In this document: piece after piece, positions 16,902 to 25,108 of the stretch
Layout of the letters: each line of letters begins with the position of its first letter
How positions within the stretch are numbered: position 1 is the first letter of the stretch
Assembly: GCF_001436305.1 (NCBI RefSeq)
Contig: NZ_AZFO01000001.1
Span: 1-64,000, forward strand
Direction: 5' to 3'
Source: Lactobacillus ultunensis DSM 16047
Lineage (GTDB): Bacteria; Bacillota; Bacilli; Lactobacillales; Lactobacillaceae
Length of the DNA: 64,000 nt
Translations under genes and position numbers: made by a program
The notes under the pieces: model-generated
The model's input: the letters and a program-made list of their open reading frames with translations, nothing else
Databases searched by the model: none
Told to the model about the DNA's origin: nothing

Positions 16902-17549
16902 ATGATTACTAGTACTAATAAAGAAGCTTATCCTAATACTTTGATCGTTATTTTGGGTCATGACGAAGGTCGTAGCTCATTTGAAGAAAAAGATGACGTT
17001 ACTCGCGTAACTAACGATGAAGGTAAAACTATCGGTTTCAACTTCTTCAACGTTAATAAATTTATGGACTACGACAAGTTGCCAAATGGTCCAGTTAAGC
17101 TTTCAGATGATGAACTTGCTGCTCTTAACAAGAAACTTGCTGAAGCTGGCTTTGATGACAAACTTGCATATGGTAAGCCAACTCTTGTTTATGGTTATGT
17201 TAAGACTTGTGAAAAGCACCCAGATTCAGATCACCTTCATGTAACTACTGTTCAAGTTGGTGATGATGAAGAACATCAAATTGTTTGTGGTGCTCCTAAC
17301 ATTGCTCAAGGTCAAAAAGTAGTTGTTGCACTTCCTGGTACTTTGATGCCAAATGGTGAACAAATTTGGCCAGGCAAGTTACGTGGCGTTGATTCATACG
17401 GCATGATTTGTTCAGCTCGTGAACTTGGTTTGCCACATGCTCCACAAAAGCGTGGTATCATGGTTGTTCCTGATAACTTTAAAGTTGGTGCAGAATTTGA
17501 ACCAACTAAGTGCGATGAATTAATTGCTAGTGGCGAAATCACTTTATAA
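16902..17549 (+). CDS. ytpR: YtpR-family protein with tRNA-binding (EMAP/Trbp111-like) domain
   Basis: A 215-aa protein. The C-terminal half (about 98-205) is an OB-fold tRNA-binding domain like the N-terminus of PheRS beta: HPDSDHLHVTTVQVGDD, VCGAPNIAQGQKVVVALPG and KLRGVDSYGMICSARELG. The N-terminal ~90 residues are specific to YtpR. It is complete and free-standing, not a pheT fragment. It presumably binds tRNA or other structured nucleic acid; its cellular role is not established. Codon use suggests good expression. A strong terminator follows. Confidence 0.85.
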   Translation: MITSTNKEAYPNTLIVILGHDEGRSSFEEKDDVTRVTNDEGKTIGFNFFNVNKFMDYDKLPNGPVKLSDDELAALNKKLAEAGFDDKLAYGKPTLVYGYVKTCEKHPDSDHLHVTTVQVGDDEEHQIVCGAPNIAQGQKVVVALPGTLMPNGEQIWPGKLRGVDSYGMICSARELGLPHAPQKRGIMVVPDNFKVGAEFEPTKCDELIASGEITL

Positions 17550-17561
17550 TTTTGATAAAAG

Positions 17562-17627
17562 AAGCGTTGAGATTAGTTCCCAATGTCATTAAGTTAAGAC
17601 ATTGGATTAGTTCTCAGCGCTTTTTTT
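17562..17627 (+). terminator. two-tier terminator after ytpR
   Basis: The outer stem AAGCGTTGAGA / TCTCAGCGCTT encloses an inner CCAATGTC / GACATTGG hairpin and is followed by a run of Ts. Confidence 0.85.
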
Positions 17628-17653
17628 GCTGTCTTGGGATAATCAAACAAAGG

Positions 17654-17659
17654 TATAAT
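17654..17659 (+). promoter_or_regulatory. -10 element of the SLAP-protein gene
   Basis: TATAAT about 48 nt upstream of the ATG. The -35 region is weak. Confidence 0.4.
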
Positions 17660-17706
17660 AGAACCATAACGAGTTATTTAAGTAAACCACAAGGAGAGTG
17701 AGACAA

Positions 17707-19608
17707 ATGCGTCTTAATAATAAAATTTTTTCCAGTGCAGCAACCATCTTAGCAACGCTATCACTGGGTCTATTGACTACTCAAACGGTTCATGCACAAA
17801 GCATTACGCTTCGTAAAGGTTATGATTATATGACATTGCCTTATATTAGACAAAAAGGCAGGTTTATCAATGCTAATAAAGAAATCAAAATTAAGAATTA
17901 TAAATTTTACGGTCAGCCTATTTTAACTAAAGGCAAGAAAGTATTTTATATTAATGCGACGACATCGTATTTAATTAATCAGGGTCGCTACTACTATTTA
18001 GGTAATGGCGGATACATTAAACAAGATAATGCTTCCGTGAAGGGAAACACATATGTGTTGACTCATAATTCATATATTTACGGCAAAAATGGGAAGAGGT
18101 TAAAGACTTTCCGTGGTAAACGCGCTTATTTGACTGCTAATACCCAAATTAAGTCAGGAGTTCGCAATGAATATTACCGCACACCTTATACTTACTACAA
18201 TATTGGCAAGAATACTTATATTCAGAGTGATCAAATAGCCAAAGTAAACGGCAAGGGCGTCTTGTTTGTCTCCCAAAATAGTTCCGTTTATAACTCTCGT
18301 GGTCAACGTCAAAAACGAGTAATCAAAGCAGGTCGATTAGTACCATACGCTGGCAAAGTTCGGGATAAGTCAAGCCAGTATTTCTATGTAGCTAACGATA
18401 ATGAGAATCATGTTCGCTCGATTAAGAATTACAAAATTAAGGGCAACTATTACTTTAGAATTGGTAAGAATAAATATATTAAAGCTAATAATGTGAATGC
18501 TATTAATGGTAATCCTCTTTATACTAAGGGTCCTATCAAAGTGAAAATCATTGCAGATACGTATGCTTATAATAAAGATCTCCAAATGATTGACAAGTTG
18601 TATAAGAAAGGTCAAACTGTGATCGCTGATCAGATGGTTAGATTTGGAGATGGTGACTATACCACTTCTTATTATCGTGTAAAAGGTGGCAAGAATCCGG
18701 TTTACCTTGATACAAGGCTTTATGAAGATAGTTATATTGAAGGCCCTTATGTTTGGAGTGGCGAAGAAAGCGAAAATAACTCAACCTTGGTTAAGCAGTA
18801 TCTCGGCAGTCAAGATTACTACCAATTGCGTTATACTGTAGCCAATTTTAAGAAAGGTCAGGGTGTCTTTTACAATGTGAATGGACAGAAAGTCGATTAT
18901 AAATTTAGTGGTGATGAATTGGCCGTTAACCAGAAGCTTTATCTTTGGAATGCTAAAGAAAATAAGGCTGAATTGTATTACCATGTTCAAAACTCATTAG
19001 TCTATCAAGCTGGGGCTGAAGATGAGCGTCAAAACACTGCCATTAGCAATCTTTATATAAAGGCTAGTGAATTCACAATTAGTGGTCGAAAACTCAAGAC
19101 TAGCAATACGGAAGCCGAAGCGCAAGCAGATAGCGAATTGGCCACTGCTAGTGAAAAGGCTACGCTTACCAGTTCAATTTCCGATGCAAGTAGCGTTAAG
19201 AATTCAATTAAGTATCGTCTAGATAATTGGGTAAATCGTAGCTTGTATAACCAAGCAGTAGAAAATGCTAGAACTGTTGCTAGTGATAAAAATGCAACTA
19301 AGGCTGCAGTAAAAGAGGCTTTGTGGCAAGTTGATTTTGCAAAGAAAAATTTGAAGGGTGCTAAGGTTAAAGTTAAGGATATTAATAATCTGACACCAAT
19401 AGAAGCACAACAAGTCTTAAATGTAATGCGTCAAGCTTACAACGGGTCTCACGCTGTAGTTGGTGTATATCAAAAGTGGGCTCATAAGCCAGGATATTAT
19501 CCTGCAGAAGGATGGAAAGGCAATCAAAAGACAAGATATTATTTGCTTCCTGGTAATGGTGCCAAAAAAGTACTTCTAAAGTTTTCTGATTTTGCTACGG
19601 AAAAATGA
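17707..19608 (+). CDS. secreted surface protein with SLAP (S-layer) repeats
   Basis: A 633-aa exported protein. It has a signal peptide at about residues 1-30, probably cut after VHA. Several diverged SLAP-type units follow (about 30-330), each with a YxxxGKR...K...YYRIGKNxYIKA pattern, the module that attaches lactobacillar proteins to cell-wall polymers non-covalently. The middle section is Tyr/Lys-rich and degenerate. Residues about 490-560 are helical, with the NQAVENARTVASDKNATK pattern of FIVAR-like modules. There is no LPXTG anchor. The ATG at 17707 lies 8 nt after AAGGAG and is preferred to an upstream GTG. Its role, adhesion or wall remodelling, is not evident. Confidence 0.8.
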   Translation: MRLNNKIFSSAATILATLSLGLLTTQTVHAQSITLRKGYDYMTLPYIRQKGRFINANKEIKIKNYKFYGQPILTKGKKVFYINATTSYLINQGRYYYLGNGGYIKQDNASVKGNTYVLTHNSYIYGKNGKRLKTFRGKRAYLTANTQIKSGVRNEYYRTPYTYYNIGKNTYIQSDQIAKVNGKGVLFVSQNSSVYNSRGQRQKRVIKAGRLVPYAGKVRDKSSQYFYVANDNENHVRSIKNYKIKGNYYFRIGKNKYIKANNVNAINGNPLYTKGPIKVKIIADTYAYNKDLQMIDKLYKKGQTVIADQMVRFGDGDYTTSYYRVKGGKNPVYLDTRLYEDSYIEGPYVWSGEESENNSTLVKQYLGSQDYYQLRYTVANFKKGQGVFYNVNGQKVDYKFSGDELAVNQKLYLWNAKENKAELYYHVQNSLVYQAGAEDERQNTAISNLYIKASEFTISGRKLKTSNTEAEAQADSELATASEKATLTSSISDASSVKNSIKYRLDNWVNRSLYNQAVENARTVASDKNATKAAVKEALWQVDFAKKNLKGAKVKVKDINNLTPIEAQQVLNVMRQAYNGSHAVVGVYQKWAHKPGYYPAEGWKGNQKTRYYLLPGNGAKKVLLKFSDFATEK

Positions 19609-19612
19609 AAAA

Positions 19613-19644
19613 ATGTTAAAATGAAAGACGAGTATTTTTAACAT
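19613..19644. repeat. inverted repeat between the SLAP gene and murC
   Basis: ATGTTAAAA (19613-19621) and TTTTAACAT (19636-19644) form a 9-bp inverted repeat with a 14-nt loop. No T-run follows. It could be an operator or a weak terminator; a TAAAAT -10-like hexamer lies within the left arm. Confidence 0.45.
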
Positions 19645-19658
19645 TATGGAGATTTATT

Positions 19659-20972
19659 ATGTTAGATAAGAACAAACAAATTTGGTTTATTGGTATTAAG
19701 GGTACAGGTATGGCATCCCTTGCTTTGCTTTTACATGATTTAGGCTACAAGGTTGCTGGTAGTGATATTGAGAAGTATACATTCACTCAAGTTCCACTTG
19801 AAAAAGCTGGTATTGAAGTTAAGAATTTTGATCCAGCAAATATCAAGTCAAATGATGAACAAGTAATTGTTAAAGGCAATGCTTTTAAAGAAGACAATCC
19901 AGAAGTTAAAGCATGCCTTGATAAAGGCGTAAAGTGGCAAAGTTATCCAGATACTGTTGAAGAAATTGTACAAATGCACACTTCAATTGGCATTTCAGGT
20001 ACTCACGGCAAGACTTCAACTACTAGTCTGTTGTCACACGTTTTAGGTGAAGTTGCACCAACTACTTACTTGATCGGTGATGGTCGTGGTAAAGGTGTTC
20101 CAGATTCACGTTTCTTCGTTTACGAAGCTGATGAATACCGTCGTCACTTCCTGGCATATCACCCAGATTACCAAATTATGACTAACATCGATTTTGATCA
20201 CCCAGATTACTTCAAGGATCAAGACGATTACACGAGTGCATTTCAATCTGCAGCTGATCAAACTAAGAAGGCATTGTTCGTATGGGGCGATGACAAGCGT
20301 TTGCAAAGTCTTAAGACAGATATTCCTAAGTATACTTATGGTTTTAAAGATACCGATGATTTCCAAGCTACTCAAGTTGAAAAGTCTACTACTGGTTCCA
20401 AATTCCATGTATTGGCTCACGGTAAAGATCTTGGTCAATTTGAAATCCATTTGTTTGGTGACCACAGCATTTTGAATTCAACTGCTGTTATTGCGGTTGC
20501 TTACACTGAAAAGGTACCAATGGATGATATCCGCGATGGACTTCTTACATTCAAAGGTGCTAAGCGTAGATTTAGTGAAAAAGACTTTGGCGACATTGCC
20601 GTTATTGATGATTACGCTCACCATCCAACTGAAATGCGTGCAACTATTCAGGCTGCTCGTCAAAAGTTCCCTAACAAGAAGTTAGTTGTTGTCTTCCAAC
20701 CACATACCTTCTCAAGAACTAAAAAGTATCAAAAGGACTTCGAAGAAATTTTACGTGGTGTAGACAAAGCCTATGTCACTCCAATCTATGCTTCAGCTCG
20801 TGAAAAGAATGGTGATATTTCTAGTGATGATTTAGTTAAGAATATTCCGAGCTCAGAAGTTATTGACTTGGATAACATTGCTGATCTGACTAAGAATAAA
20901 AACTCAGTCATTGTCTTCATGGGTGCTGGCGATATTCCTAAGTACGAAGATGCTTTTGAAAAGTTGCTTTAA
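19659..20972 (+). CDS. murC: UDP-N-acetylmuramate--L-alanine ligase
   Basis: A 437-aa cytoplasmic Mur ligase that adds the first amino acid of the peptidoglycan stem peptide in an ATP-dependent reaction. It has the nucleotide-binding N-terminal domain (IGIKGTGMASLA), the ATP loop GTHGKTS at residues 114-120, the YEADEYRRHF motif, and the C-terminal domain with DDYAHHPTE. Length is normal. A GGAG ribosome site precedes the ATG. The gene forms a single-gene unit between an inverted repeat and a strong terminator. Codon use indicates high expression. Confidence 0.96.
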   Translation: MLDKNKQIWFIGIKGTGMASLALLLHDLGYKVAGSDIEKYTFTQVPLEKAGIEVKNFDPANIKSNDEQVIVKGNAFKEDNPEVKACLDKGVKWQSYPDTVEEIVQMHTSIGISGTHGKTSTTSLLSHVLGEVAPTTYLIGDGRGKGVPDSRFFVYEADEYRRHFLAYHPDYQIMTNIDFDHPDYFKDQDDYTSAFQSAADQTKKALFVWGDDKRLQSLKTDIPKYTYGFKDTDDFQATQVEKSTTGSKFHVLAHGKDLGQFEIHLFGDHSILNSTAVIAVAYTEKVPMDDIRDGLLTFKGAKRRFSEKDFGDIAVIDDYAHHPTEMRATIQAARQKFPNKKLVVVFQPHTFSRTKKYQKDFEEILRGVDKAYVTPIYASAREKNGDISSDDLVKNIPSSEVIDLDNIADLTKNKNSVIVFMGAGDIPKYEDAFEKLL

Positions 20973-20990
20973 TTGAAAATAAGTAAAATA

Positions 20991-21026
20991 AAAGTCTCAT
21001 TGCGTTGGGCAATGAGACTTTTTTTA
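20991..21026. terminator. terminator after murC (convergent)
   Basis: Stem AAAGTCTCATTG / CAATGAGACTTT with A and T tracts, between convergent genes. Confidence 0.88.
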
Positions 21027-21047
21027 CTTTAAATATTAATTTGTTAA

Positions 21048-21893
21048 TTATTCACTGGGTAAGTTAGCTACACCCCAGTTTAAAACTGCAGTTTTGCTGT
21101 TGCCGCTAAACCAAATGCCAGCGCGAGTGTTACTGTGTCTGAGCAACATGTTAGCACGATCATATGAATGATAATCAGAGTAGGCACCATTGAATAATAT
21201 TTTCTTTAAGCTATTGTAGATAACTCTCTTCATACCAGTCATAGTCTTAGGATAGTTCTTTACTTGGAAAGTATAGGTAGTTTGATCCCAATCATTTTCG
21301 TCAGTAAACTTGCTTTGAATATTGTAATCTGTCTTGATTTGAGTAGATTTAGCTTGTTTACGTGCGCTGTTGAGCAACTTTAAGGCATACTTGTTGAGTT
21401 CCTTCATTTGAGCAGTAGTTAAAGTTGGAGCAGTTGCCTTTTCTTTGCTATCAGCTTTGTTATCTGCATGGAAAACATTGTCCTTAACACCTTGTTTAGA
21501 AATTCTGATCAGTTTATTTTCGCTACCATCGGTTTGCAAATCATTGTAGTTTTCTAATGCATCTGCATAGCCTGCTGGCAATTGGAAGGCATTGGCACTA
21601 ACTGGAGTAGCAAAGTTGGCACGCTTGACATATTTAGCGTTGCCGACTGAATAGTAGTACTTGCCCTTGATCTTAATGGCATCGCCATAGACAGCAACTT
21701 TAGCACCCTTTTTGTAGTACATGTTGTTTAGCTTTTTGCCATTCTTGTTAAAGATATAGGCATTGTGAATGATAGTAAGCTTAACTGCTTTAGTAGCAGC
21801 ATAAGTAGTAATAGGTGTACTTACAGCGGTTGCAACTGGAGCCATAGTTAAAAAGGCTGCAGCAACAGCTGCCAATTTGATAGATCTTTTCAT
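21048..21893 (-). CDS. secreted SLAP-domain protein with CAP-like C-terminal region
   Basis: A 281-aa exported protein. The signal peptide runs to about residue 33 (TTYAA). One SLAP-type unit follows (about 36-95: AYIFNKNGKKLNN ... YYYSVGNAKYVKRA). The C-terminal ~130 residues begin MKELNKYALKLLNSARKQ and end with a VLNWGVANLP stretch. This recalls the CAP/SCP-like or SEC10/PgrA-type domains attached to SLAP modules in lactobacilli, but the match is weak. The start at 21893 sits after AAAGGTG. It probably attaches non-covalently to the wall; the function is unknown. Confidence 0.7.
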   Translation of the reverse strand: MKRSIKLAAVAAAFLTMAPVATAVSTPITTYAATKAVKLTIIHNAYIFNKNGKKLNNMYYKKGAKVAVYGDAIKIKGKYYYSVGNAKYVKRANFATPVSANAFQLPAGYADALENYNDLQTDGSENKLIRISKQGVKDNVFHADNKADSKEKATAPTLTTAQMKELNKYALKLLNSARKQAKSTQIKTDYNIQSKFTDENDWDQTTYTFQVKNYPKTMTGMKRVIYNSLKKILFNGAYSDYHSYDRANMLLRHSNTRAGIWFSGNSKTAVLNWGVANLPSE

Positions 21894-21946
21894 AGGATTC
21901 ACCTTTCTTTTTATAAGTTCTTACTTTTAGCTTACCATGATTATAT

Positions 21947-21986
21947 AAAAAAGAGCTAAGCAATCTAATAAAAATTGCTTGGTTTT
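21947..21986. terminator. terminator of the M1 peptidase gene
   Basis: An AAGCAAT/ATTGCTT stem with a T-run on the minus strand (AAAAAAG at 21947-21953), plus Ts on the other side. It sits directly at the stop codon of the peptidase gene. Confidence 0.6.
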
Positions 21987-23543
21987 TTAACGTAAATAAT
22001 TAGAATCTATAAATCTATTAATGATGTAATTTACTTTTTTAGAATTATCATACTTTCGAATAATATTTAAAAAATCTTGCGTAGTAGCTTGCTTTAGGTA
22101 GTAGGTCTGATAATAGTCATGTAAAGCAGCAAAGAACTTATTTTTACCCATCGTTTCCATCAAGGCAAGAGGGAAAATATTACCAATATCGTATGCCATG
22201 TCATCTGTATCTATTCCTTTTTGAGGTTTGTTTACAGGGCGATTAACATAAGTAGTTTTTTCATTGGGTTGATTGATGATTTTCTTAATAAAACTAGCAA
22301 GGGCTTGGTTAGCTCGCCTAACCATTTTGCGATTATAGTATTTATTATGTTCTAGCTTGGCACAATATACCTTACTCTTACTGTAAGTTAAATCATAAAT
22401 GCTATTTTCAAGAAAACTTGTTAAGCCTTCATCAAGCCAGGGTTCCATATATTCATCGCTGCCAACTGTTCCATAAAACCATTGATGACCAATTTCATGA
22501 GCGACATCTGCAGTTAGTTCAGTATATTTATCTGTAGTAATTGGAGCAGTATTCTTATGCTTTTTGATAGTCTTTTTCTTTCTAGTCTTTTTAATAAATC
22601 CACTGCCATCAATCATTACTAAACCAGGATATTCCATGCCGCCTGTATCCTTACCTAGTAAACTTTCAGTCATATCTAGTTCTTGGTAGGGATAAGTACC
22701 AACATCTTTAGTAAATAAATTGAAGCTATCTTTGGCTGTCATTAAAGCTAGTTTGTTATATTGTTTGCTGTTTTTTCCTGAGAGGTAATAATTATTGATT
22801 TTGATACCGTTAGCAGAGGTATGCGATACTTTAAACTTATTTGAGGCAACGATAGCAACTTCACGCATGTTTTTAGCATCAATTGTGGTCATACCTTTTT
22901 TAGTAGTATTTTGACCGGACGCTGCTACTTTATAAGATTTTGGAGCGAAAAGGTTAACGTGGAAGTTGCTGATGGCGCTATTACGATTCTCACCCGGATC
23001 ATAGTAGGGATGGTAATTCCATTTACTATTGCGATAATCACTTAAATAAGGAAAACAGAAGGAAAGATTATATAGTTTACCGTTGTTTACCTTTTGATAA
23101 CCAAAACGATCGTTTCTTTGAGGGACATCAGTTACAACATTTACTGTAAGATCAGTTGATTGACCAGCATTTAAGCTTTTGTTAACAAATAAATTGCTTT
23201 TATCTTTGCCAGTAGTGTAAGTCAGTTTTTCACCATTAGAACTGATATTTTTGACAGTAGTTTTGGCATTTCGCGTGGCTTTAAAATGCTGATGGTCATA
23301 CTTTAATACGCCATATGCAATATTTCTAACAAGTAAATTTTTGACGGATTCGTTACCATTGTTAACAATATGCATAGTAATTTTTTCCGTTAATTGATTT
23401 TTTCGTGTATTTAGCTTGATGCTCATTTTATAATTTGTTGCCCTGATTGTGGGGTCAGCGGCAGCTTGTACATGTGGGCTGAAAGCTAAAAGAACTGTGA
23501 ATGTGATGAAGCTGGATAACACAAGTATTAATTTCTTCTTCAT
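21987..23543 (-). CDS. secreted M1-type (gluzincin) metallopeptidase
   Basis: A 518-aa protein with a signal peptide (MKKKLILVLSSFITFTVLL ... VQAAA). The zinc motif HEIGH (H349, E350, H353) and the distant ligand E372, 18 residues later in EPWLDEGLTSFLE, match the HExxH-X18-E pattern of M1 aminopeptidases. The substrate-binding motif is GGMEYPG instead of GAMEN, as in divergent M1 members. It has no SLAP or LPXTG anchor, so it is probably released or held by charge (it is very Lys-rich). The start at 23543 has GGAGGAAA 7 nt upstream. Lactobacillar PepN is cytoplasmic, so this is a distinct extracellular enzyme with unknown substrate. Confidence 0.82.
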   Translation of the reverse strand: MKKKLILVLSSFITFTVLLAFSPHVQAAADPTIRATNYKMSIKLNTRKNQLTEKITMHIVNNGNESVKNLLVRNIAYGVLKYDHQHFKATRNAKTTVKNISSNGEKLTYTTGKDKSNLFVNKSLNAGQSTDLTVNVVTDVPQRNDRFGYQKVNNGKLYNLSFCFPYLSDYRNSKWNYHPYYDPGENRNSAISNFHVNLFAPKSYKVAASGQNTTKKGMTTIDAKNMREVAIVASNKFKVSHTSANGIKINNYYLSGKNSKQYNKLALMTAKDSFNLFTKDVGTYPYQELDMTESLLGKDTGGMEYPGLVMIDGSGFIKKTRKKKTIKKHKNTAPITTDKYTELTADVAHEIGHQWFYGTVGSDEYMEPWLDEGLTSFLENSIYDLTYSKSKVYCAKLEHNKYYNRKMVRRANQALASFIKKIINQPNEKTTYVNRPVNKPQKGIDTDDMAYDIGNIFPLALMETMGKNKFFAALHDYYQTYYLKQATTQDFLNIIRKYDNSKKVNYIINRFIDSNYLR

Positions 23544-23673
23544 AAATGTTTCCTCCGATGATTTCAATTATAGAAAGAACAAGGAAAGAACACAATTCGA
23601 AATTAGAAGATAAGTTTCTGAACTAGGGTATAATGAGCATATGAGTTTTGAAATGAGAAAGAAGATATAGAAA

Positions 23674-24651
23674 ATGGTAAAAAGCATAACACCAGAATTA
23701 GTTTATCGATTGAACGGGATGCATCATGTAGTTGCACAGGTAGGTGCAGTAAATGACAAGCATGTTTTTGCATTACAGTTGTTGCATAGTGCTCATGATG
23801 TGTTAGTTTATAGAAAACATGAGGGAATTACTAAGAATATCGATTATACAGAACCACATTTAGTAATGACCGGTTTTGGTCATACTCAAACTTGGGTGCC
23901 AGCTAATGATAAAGATGAATATTTTGTGGGTGCTAAACCAAATTCAGATAATTGGACAACTCAAATAGCTCGAGTAAAATATCCTAAATTGTTATCAGAG
24001 AATTATACTTCTAATACTCAATTACCACGATTATCGCACTTAAATCATGCGACCGATGTTGCTTATGATGGACACAATCATTTGCATCGTGTTGAAGCTG
24101 CAGTATCACCTAATGGTAAGTATTTTATGATCGCTGCTATTTGGAATGATAATTCGGGACATTTTGCTTTATATGATTTAGATGAAGTTAATCAAAAATT
24201 AGATCAAAATGGTACTAAAAATACCCCAATTACTGATTTGCATTGCTTAAGTGCTTTTCATATTGATAATTTTGATAATTCAGGACTTGCTCCAGATGAA
24301 GAGCAACCGAACGTGATTGATTCAGTTCAGGGTTATGCAATCGATGATGATAAGAATATTTATATTTCTAATCAATTATCACCAAGGATCAATCACACAA
24401 CAGGTGAAGTAACTACTTGGTCACGCAAGATTGTTAAGTTCCCATGGGGTGAAACCAATAATGCTAACTGGAATGTAGCAATGGTTGATGGGATTGACTT
24501 GCCAGATCGGTATAGTGAATTGGAAAGCATCCATGTTAATGCACCGGATGACATTTATTTGACTGTAGCTTACCACCAAAAATATGTTAAAGCTGGTGAG
24601 TATAGCTTGCGTACATTGGAGAATCAGATTTTTCATATTAGAGATTTATAA
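23674..24651 (+). CDS. helveticin J-family protein (class III bacteriocin-like)
   Basis: A 325-aa protein that I recognise as a helveticin J homologue from conserved blocks in order: GHTQTWVPAND near residue 70, LPRLSHLNHATD near 120, VEAAVSPNGKYFMIA, FHIDNFD, DSVQGYAIDDDKNIYIS and ELESIHVN...YLTVAYH. Helveticin J is a large heat-labile bacteriolysin; many homologues in Lactobacillus are untested. It has no signal peptide, like helveticin J itself. No immunity, transport or pheromone genes lie nearby. A TATAAT at 23629-23634 is the likely -10. A terminator follows. Confidence 0.82.
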   Translation: MVKSITPELVYRLNGMHHVVAQVGAVNDKHVFALQLLHSAHDVLVYRKHEGITKNIDYTEPHLVMTGFGHTQTWVPANDKDEYFVGAKPNSDNWTTQIARVKYPKLLSENYTSNTQLPRLSHLNHATDVAYDGHNHLHRVEAAVSPNGKYFMIAAIWNDNSGHFALYDLDEVNQKLDQNGTKNTPITDLHCLSAFHIDNFDNSGLAPDEEQPNVIDSVQGYAIDDDKNIYISNQLSPRINHTTGEVTTWSRKIVKFPWGETNNANWNVAMVDGIDLPDRYSELESIHVNAPDDIYLTVAYHQKYVKAGEYSLRTLENQIFHIRDL

Positions 24652-24663
24652 CAGAATAGTTTC

Positions 24664-24700
24664 AAAAGGTAGAAGGAGAAGATTTCTTCTACCTTTTTTT
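24664..24700 (+). terminator. terminator after the helveticin-like gene
   Basis: Stem GGTAGAAG / CTTCTACC followed by seven Ts. Confidence 0.85.
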
Positions 24701-24783
24701 ATTCGAAAATATTTTACAAATTTATATACAAACGATATACATATAATATATAATAGCTATGAATTAGAAAGGAGATAATGGCT

Positions 24784-25092
24784 ATGGCTGAGAAGACAAC
24801 TGGACTTTATGTCAGAATGAATCCAGAGAAGAAAGAAAAAGCAGAAGCAATTTTGAAAAAGCTGGGCTTGAATTCGGCTACTGCCATCAACATGTTTTAT
24901 GATCAAATTATTCTGCATAATGGGATTCCATTTAGAGTAGAAATTCCGAATGCTTGGGACAATTTAGATCAGATGAACAGGTATGAATATACTAAGTTGC
25001 TTGACGAACGCCTCAATACATTAAGTGGACAAAAAGATTTATTAGGGGATATAGCTAAGCGGCTTGATGCAGATAAAAAGAAAGATAATTAA
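24784..25092 (+). CDS. RelB/DinJ-family antitoxin (orphan)
   Basis: A 102-aa protein with an N-terminal ribbon-helix-helix (TTGLYVRMNPEKKEKAEAIL) and the DinJ-like core LKKLGLNSATAINMFYDQII...GIPF. Such antitoxins bind their own promoter and neutralise RelE/YafQ-type toxins through the C-terminus. No toxin gene follows; the next gene encodes an SPFH protein. ATG 24784 is better spaced from GGAG than ATG 24778. The upstream AT-rich DNA has repeated ATATAC/TATATA elements that could be its operator. Confidence 0.8.
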   Translation: MAEKTTGLYVRMNPEKKEKAEAILKKLGLNSATAINMFYDQIILHNGIPFRVEIPNAWDNLDQMNRYEYTKLLDERLNTLSGQKDLLGDIAKRLDADKKKDN

Positions 25093-25108
25093 CATTTGAG
25101 GTAAAAAC

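Noticed and set aside
16902-17549. Possible pheT fragment duplication
   Set aside because: The tRNA-binding domain resembles PheT, but the gene is complete with a YtpR-specific N-terminus, so it is a normal ytpR.
20106-20465. 119-codon antisense open frame inside murC
   Set aside because: It lies within a highly conserved gene with strong codon bias, has no ribosome site, and its translation is rich in Ile/Leu/Ser as expected of an antisense shadow.
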